A stretch of 9,745 nt of DNA from NCBI GenBank assembly GCA_964371225.1, contig CAYJNA010000088.1, positions 1-9,745 on the forward strand, read 5' to 3'. Source of the DNA: CAYJAD01 sp964371225 (GTDB lineage: Bacteria; Desulfobacterota; Desulfovibrionia; Desulfovibrionales; Desulfovibrionaceae). Position numbers and translations under genes: made by a program. Below the pieces are notes generated by a model. It had not been told where the DNA came from and searched no databases. It saw nothing but the letters and a program-made list of their open reading frames with translations. Positions 6,175 through 9,745 of this stretch are shown piece after piece; positions within the stretch are counted from its first letter, which is position 1; each line of letters opens with the position of its first letter.

Positions 6175-9100
6175 TTAGAAGTTCAAGTCTACTAAGGTTT
6201 TTTGTACAAGAACGGTTACATCATCCTTGGTGAATTGGCTGTAGCCTTCAACACCGGATTCTTTAGCTGTCCAGCCAGTACTATCAAACTTAGCGTTTTC
6301 TCCAGAGAGGCTGTCAAGCAAATCGCGTGCTTCTTCTTGACTGCCACCGGCCATGATAACTTCAGTATTAGTGATTTTATCTGTGCTATTGAGCATATCC
6401 TTTATGGTATCAAGCTCTGTAGAATCTACCAGTAAAGCATCCATATCTTCACCGCCGTCTACGGAGATTATGGAGTTGATATCCAAGCTATTCAAGGCTG
6501 AAAGGTCAATGATGTCACTACCGCTACCGCCCTTTAGTATGTCATTGGAACTACCAAAGAGGATGTCATCACCGCTACCGCCGTTGAGAATATCATGACC
6601 TTCACCGCCAAAGAGGATGTCGTTGCCGCTGCCGCCGTCTATGGTGTCATTTCCTTCAGCGCCACGTAAAGCATCGTTGCCAGAGCCGCCATGGATGTAG
6701 TCATTACCTGTACCACCGTAAATGAGGTCAGTACCACCTTCACCGTAGATTGTGTCATCACCGCCGTGACCATTGGCAATATCTACAAAAGGTACACTTT
6801 CAATATCATCTGCAAAGTAACCACCATTATCAACAATAGTGTCATCTGCTCTTAACGTTCCATCAGCGTTATACATGAAGTTGTTAAAGGCATTATTTTC
6901 AATGGCTTGGCTCGCGTCTGTTGCTTTGTCATATTTTGGATCATGGCTTTCACCAAGATAAATTATGTCATTGTAGATGCCAAGCTCTACTGAATCATTT
7001 GCATCTCCAGTATTAGCTACAAACCCATGCCCATCATAGATGAGAGTTTCTGTAATACCACCAGCAGACTCCCTGTCTCCCCAAGACCCGTCAGGCATTT
7101 CTTGGTATTTATCATAGCCACTAGCAGACCAATACACTGTACCAGCTCCAGCAGTTGTAAGATATACAGTTTCTACGTGTTTACCGGTAGAATCTAAATC
7201 TGGCTCCACAGGTGGTGGTACGTCATCTTCATTTTCTTTAGCTGTGATAGTGTGCGTTACGTCATCGCCATCACCGTCGGTGAGGGTGAAGCTAAGGTCG
7301 CGACCACCACTGCTGCCTACATTAAAAGTGACATCATAAACACCAGGTTGACCGTCCACAGGTGTAAAGAGGGCATCACCAAATTTCAATACACCACCGT
7401 CAAGTACTTTTAATATATCAGTTTCATATGGAACCCATTTATCGCCAATAATAGATCCTGCTTGCCACTCTCCACCTATATACTTCATAGTGAGGTCAAC
7501 TGTAGCAGCTGGGTCAAACTCTTTAGGAATAGTAAGCATTGACCCTTCCATATCAGCACCCAAGGTAATGGTAACCCTTGCTGAAGCCGTTGCTAGTCCA
7601 TTTTCTTCAGTGACAGTAGCTTCAGTTGGCGCACTGGTAGACGTGCTACCATTGATGCTTGGCTCATCATCCTGGAACTTTAAGATCAAGTCAGACGTTA
7701 CTTCCGTTGAAGCAGTATCACCATCGCCATCAGTGGCGGTGATGGTGGCTTTTACATCAACAAAGCCCTTCAACTCCAAGAAATCATCTTCATTTACACC
7801 ATTAGAGCCTGCAAGTGGATGACCGTCAGGGTAATCTGTGGTGGGATGATCCATGGGCAAGAATTGCTCCATAGTGATATTGCCTTCTTTATCAAGTGTT
7901 ACTTTGAATACGGTATCACCATTTTCATTTTTACCATAAATAGCACCGTCATCTTCAAGTGAAATGCTAACATCTTGTCCTGCACTTGTTATGGAACCAC
8001 CATTATTGTTGTATGCATCAATGGCATCTTGGTCAACAACGAGTGTATAGGTAATATCAACAGATCCTTCACTATCTGCACCAAGATTAACTGCAGCTTT
8101 CAGCGCTGTTTCATCCATACCGATGCGGTCTAGGGTTGTGGTTGAGTTAGCTGCTGCACCATTGTTATCAATTTTGCCGTCATGATCGTTATCAAGCTCT
8201 TTTGTCCAAAGAGTATTACTGTAGTCATTTTCGGCAGCATTACTTGTATCAGCATTGTACTTTGCATCAAGGCTATCTTGAATAGCTTTAATAGCATCTG
8301 CATTAATAACTGGGCCATCGTCGTAAATGTCCACTTTCACTTCCACTTGGTATTCTTTTATACCGTCTGTAACAGTGATAGTGATCTTGCCGCCGTCAGC
8401 CACATCATTATGCTCACCGTTAGTGTTATCACCGTCAGTGGTGTGCGACTGCACGCCTTCTGGTTTTAAAGTTACGGTGAGAGATGTGCCGTCAGCATTT
8501 ACAGTTACGTCATAAAGGTTAGAGTCGTATGTTGTATTATCACCAACAATGGTAAACTCTACTGGATCGCCATTTTCATCTACAGTTGGAGGTGTCCAAG
8601 TGGCAGATGCAAGTTTACTATCGGCAGGAGTGCTATCGGTGTCAGGTATTGTACCGGTAGCAAGACCGCTTTCGTCAACACTAATGGTGCCGCCGTCTGT
8701 GCTTGGTGGAGTAGAGAAGCCTTCTTCTGTACCTTCAAAGGTTACAAAGTGGGTATCGCTATCGCCATCAACATCGGTGCCCTTTATGGCAATGTTTACA
8801 TCACCTGTAAACGGCTTAAGTTGAACGTATGTCCATGTACCGTCATTATTAAGTGTAAATTCAAAGTACGGGTCAGAGATATCTTCACCTAGAACACCAA
8901 GGACATTGTTACCATCGAAAACAAGGGTAAGAACTTTTGGTGTGCCATTTTCGTCAATGTTAATAGCGTAGTCCACTGTTCCCACGTAGTTTTCAGGAAG
9001 AACAATTTCTAACTCTATAGGATTCTCTGCATCACCATCAGCACCCTTAATGTCAAGCTTTCCATTGACAACACTCGTTACTTCACCTTCTGCATTTTCA

Positions 9101-9745
9101 CTTGCAACAGGCACATCGTATTTACCATTGGCATTAGGATCAGCATATGCATCACCTGCTACTGCAAGATTACCAAGAACAACAACATCGTCAACAATAG
9201 TAATGTCTATAGAACCAGTCGCTGTTTCACCATCTTTGTCATAAACTGTGATTTCGAACTTATCGCCAAGTGTCGTATCTTTATCGTATTGGTCTTTACT
9301 TAACCAATCAGGATTTGTTACTTCGTTATCGTTTTTTCCATCGCCATTAGCATCTACTACATTGTCATGAGTAGCGGTCTCTGTTTGGGTGTAGGTATAT
9401 TCTACTTCACCTGACACTGCATCATATGTAATGTCAGTGAGCGTCCCGTATTCACCATAAATGGTGAGGTTTTTAAGATCTTCTGCGGTATAAGAAGTAA
9501 TATCAAATTCTACATCTTTACCATCGGCATCAAAGCCCTTAATGGTAACTTTATCAAGTTCATCACCACCATCAACAGTGAAGGAACCTTCTGCAGTTGC
9601 GCTTCCACCATGTATACCACTTGCTATTACGCCTGCTACACCAGCGTCGTAGGTTGTGTGGTTGTTACCACCCGCACCTGGGGTGAAACTAGGCTTATCA
9701 TTAGCACCGTTCACGGTAACTGTGACAATTTCAGAACGCCAAGCG
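6175..9745 (-). CDS. Large type I-secreted RTX adhesin, C-terminal part (5'-truncated by the window)
   Basis: The frame is open to the right edge and reads ...SEIVTVTVNGANDKPSF, a typical VCBS/cadherin-like module boundary. The GTG at 9714 is therefore internal, not a start, and the true start lies outside. Taking that GTG as residue 1, Ig/cadherin-like modules of roughly 130-220 residues follow, closing near VDDVVV (174-179), YDDGPV (464-469) and QDDEPS (681-686). A T1SS-143-type repeat lies at ~545-688. After a PPPVEP hinge (833-838) comes a divergent region, then ten RTX nonapeptides (982-1070) and a C-terminal ~109-residue type I secretion signal ending in VTVLVQKTLVDLNF. The protein is strongly acidic and lacks cysteine, as usual for calcium-folded RTX proteins exported by an ABC transporter, membrane-fusion protein and TolC-like channel. 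Likely role: cell-surface adhesion and biofilm, like the large Desulfovibrio and LapA-type adhesins. The transporter genes and any LapG-cleavable N-terminus are not in this window. Confidence 0.93.
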   Translation of the reverse strand, partial: AWRSEIVTVTVNGANDKPSFTPGAGGNNHTTYDAGVAGVIASGIHGGSATAEGSFTVDGGDELDKVTIKGFDADGKDVEFDITSYTAEDLKNLTIYGEYGTLTDITYDAVSGEVEYTYTQTETATHDNVVDANGDGKNDNEVTNPDWLSKDQYDKDTTLGDKFEITVYDKDGETATGSIDITIVDDVVVLGNLAVAGDAYADPNANGKYDVPVASENAEGEVTSVVNGKLDIKGADGDAENPIELEIVLPENYVGTVDYAINIDENGTPKVLTLVFDGNNVLGVLGEDISDPYFEFTLNNDGTWTYVQLKPFTGDVNIAIKGTDVDGDSDTHFVTFEGTEEGFSTPPSTDGGTISVDESGLATGTIPDTDSTPADSKLASATWTPPTVDENGDPVEFTIVGDNTTYDSNLYDVTVNADGTSLTVTLKPEGVQSHTTDGDNTNGEHNDVADGGKITITVTDGIKEYQVEVKVDIYDDGPVINADAIKAIQDSLDAKYNADTSNAAENDYSNTLWTKELDNDHDGKIDNNGAAANSTTTLDRIGMDETALKAAVNLGADSEGSVDITYTLVVDQDAIDAYNNNGGSITSAGQDVSISLEDDGAIYGKNENGDTVFKVTLDKEGNITMEQFLPMDHPTTDYPDGHPLAGSNGVNEDDFLELKGFVDVKATITATDGDGDTASTEVTSDLILKFQDDEPSINGSTSTSAPTEATVTEENGLATASARVTITLGADMEGSMLTIPKEFDPAATVDLTMKYIGGEWQAGSIIGDKWVPYETDILKVLDGGVLKFGDALFTPVDGQPGVYDVTFNVGSSGGRDLSFTLTDGDGDDVTHTITAKENEDDVPPPVEPDLDSTGKHVETVYLTTAGAGTVYWSASGYDKYQEMPDGSWGDRESAGGITETLIYDGHGFVANTGDANDSVELGIYNDIIYLGESHDPKYDKATDASQAIENNAFNNFMYNADGTLRADDTIVDNGGYFADDIESVPFVDIANGHGGDDTIYGEGGTDLIYGGTGNDYIHGGSGNDALRGAEGNDTIDGGSGNDILFGGEGHDILNGGSGDDILFGSSNDILKGGSGSDIIDLSALNSLDINSIISVDGGEDMDALLVDSTELDTIKDMLNSTDKITNTEVIMAGGSQEEARDLLDSLSGENAKFDSTGWTAKESGVEGYSQFTKDDVTVLVQKTLVDLNF
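6178..6504 (-). other. C-terminal type I secretion signal region of the adhesin
   Basis: The last ~109 residues follow the RTX array. They contain LSALNSLDINSIISVDGGEDMDAL, a segment rich in Leu, Asp and Thr, a GGSQEEARDLLDSL helix-like stretch and a beta-prone end. A region of this size with few positive charges, ending in hydrophobic and hydroxyl residues, is the usual uncleaved export signal of RTX adhesins. The final DLNF matches the common pattern of an acidic residue near a hydrophobic terminus. Confidence 0.7.
6505..6771 (-). repeat. RTX calcium-binding nonapeptide array (10 units)
   Basis: Ten tandem units of the GGxGxDxUx type run from GHGGDDTIY to GGSGSDIID, 89 residues in all. Nine are full nonapeptides; the ninth, GSSNDILK, has lost one residue. 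Successive units form a calcium-bound parallel beta-roll that folds only outside the cell, which helps one-way type I secretion. Codons differ between units, so the array is old rather than a recent DNA amplification. Confidence 0.95.
7651..8082 (-). other. T1SS-143-type repeat domain within the adhesin
   Basis: Residues ~545-688 have the order expected of this ~143-residue module of giant secreted adhesins: GADSEGSVDITYTLVVD, SAGQDVSISLEDDGAIYG, VFKVTLDKEGNITMEQFLPMDHP, VKATITATDGDGDTAS, and a closing LILKFQDDEPSI. The FKVTLDKEGN...LPMDHP core and the DGDGD calcium-type turn are the strongest features. Neighbouring modules (331-469 and 689-830) share parts of this pattern, such as LTDGDGDDVTHTI, but are more divergent. 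Confidence 0.75.

Noticed and set aside
6505..6771. DNA-level tandem repeat or CRISPR-like array
   Set aside because: The periodicity is 27 bases with coding constraint on each unit (RTX nonapeptides) and variable codons; there are no spacers.
9712..9714. GTG as the true start of the adhesin
   Set aside because: The frame continues upstream to the window edge with in-register VCBS-type sequence (SEIVTVTVNGAND) and no ribosome binding site, so the codon is an internal valine.

Overview
The window looks like part of a chromosome from a low-GC, Gram-negative, anaerobic bacterium of the Desulfovibrio type (Desulfovibrionales or relatives). This is inferred from gene content, not from a marker gene. 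The clues are a 635-residue 'Aquifex-type' aconitase paired with a DRE-TIM citrate/homocitrate-synthase-like enzyme (the Re-citrate synthase route used by some sulfate reducers and clostridia), plus a giant type I-secreted RTX adhesin, a class known to drive Desulfovibrio biofilms. Genus and species cannot be fixed from this sequence.

Layout. (1) Positions 1-84 are the 3' flank of the first operon and hold a long imperfect hairpin but no supportable gene. (2) Positions 85-3838, minus strand, are a two-gene operon. The upstream gene encodes an acyl-CoA/2-oxoacid condensing enzyme fused to a C-terminal Cache-like sensor domain; the downstream gene encodes aconitase. They lie 10 bases apart and the aconitase ribosome binding site overlaps the upstream stop codon. 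Together they would make citrate and isomerise it to isocitrate, the oxidative arm of an incomplete TCA cycle that supplies 2-oxoglutarate. (3) Positions 3839-4742 are a 0.9-kb, very AT-rich divergent intergenic region with no convincing gene but several inverted repeats, including a 24-nt-arm hairpin whose non-Watson-Crick positions are mostly G-U pairs on the plus strand. (4) Positions 4743-6056, plus strand, encode an unrecognised 437-residue exported protein with a small four-cysteine N-terminal domain and a helical C-terminal half. (5) Positions 6121-6151 hold a strong terminator between convergent genes. (6) Positions 6175-9745, minus strand, are the C-terminal ~1190 residues of a large secreted adhesin: Ig/cadherin/VCBS-like modules, a T1SS-143-type repeat, a ten-unit calcium-binding RTX array and a C-terminal type I secretion signal. 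Its N-terminus lies beyond the right edge.

The metabolic operon and the surface-protein part appear functionally unrelated. The least explained elements are the Cache fusion on the citrate-synthase-like enzyme, the structured AT-rich intergenic region, and the orphan exported protein beside the adhesin.
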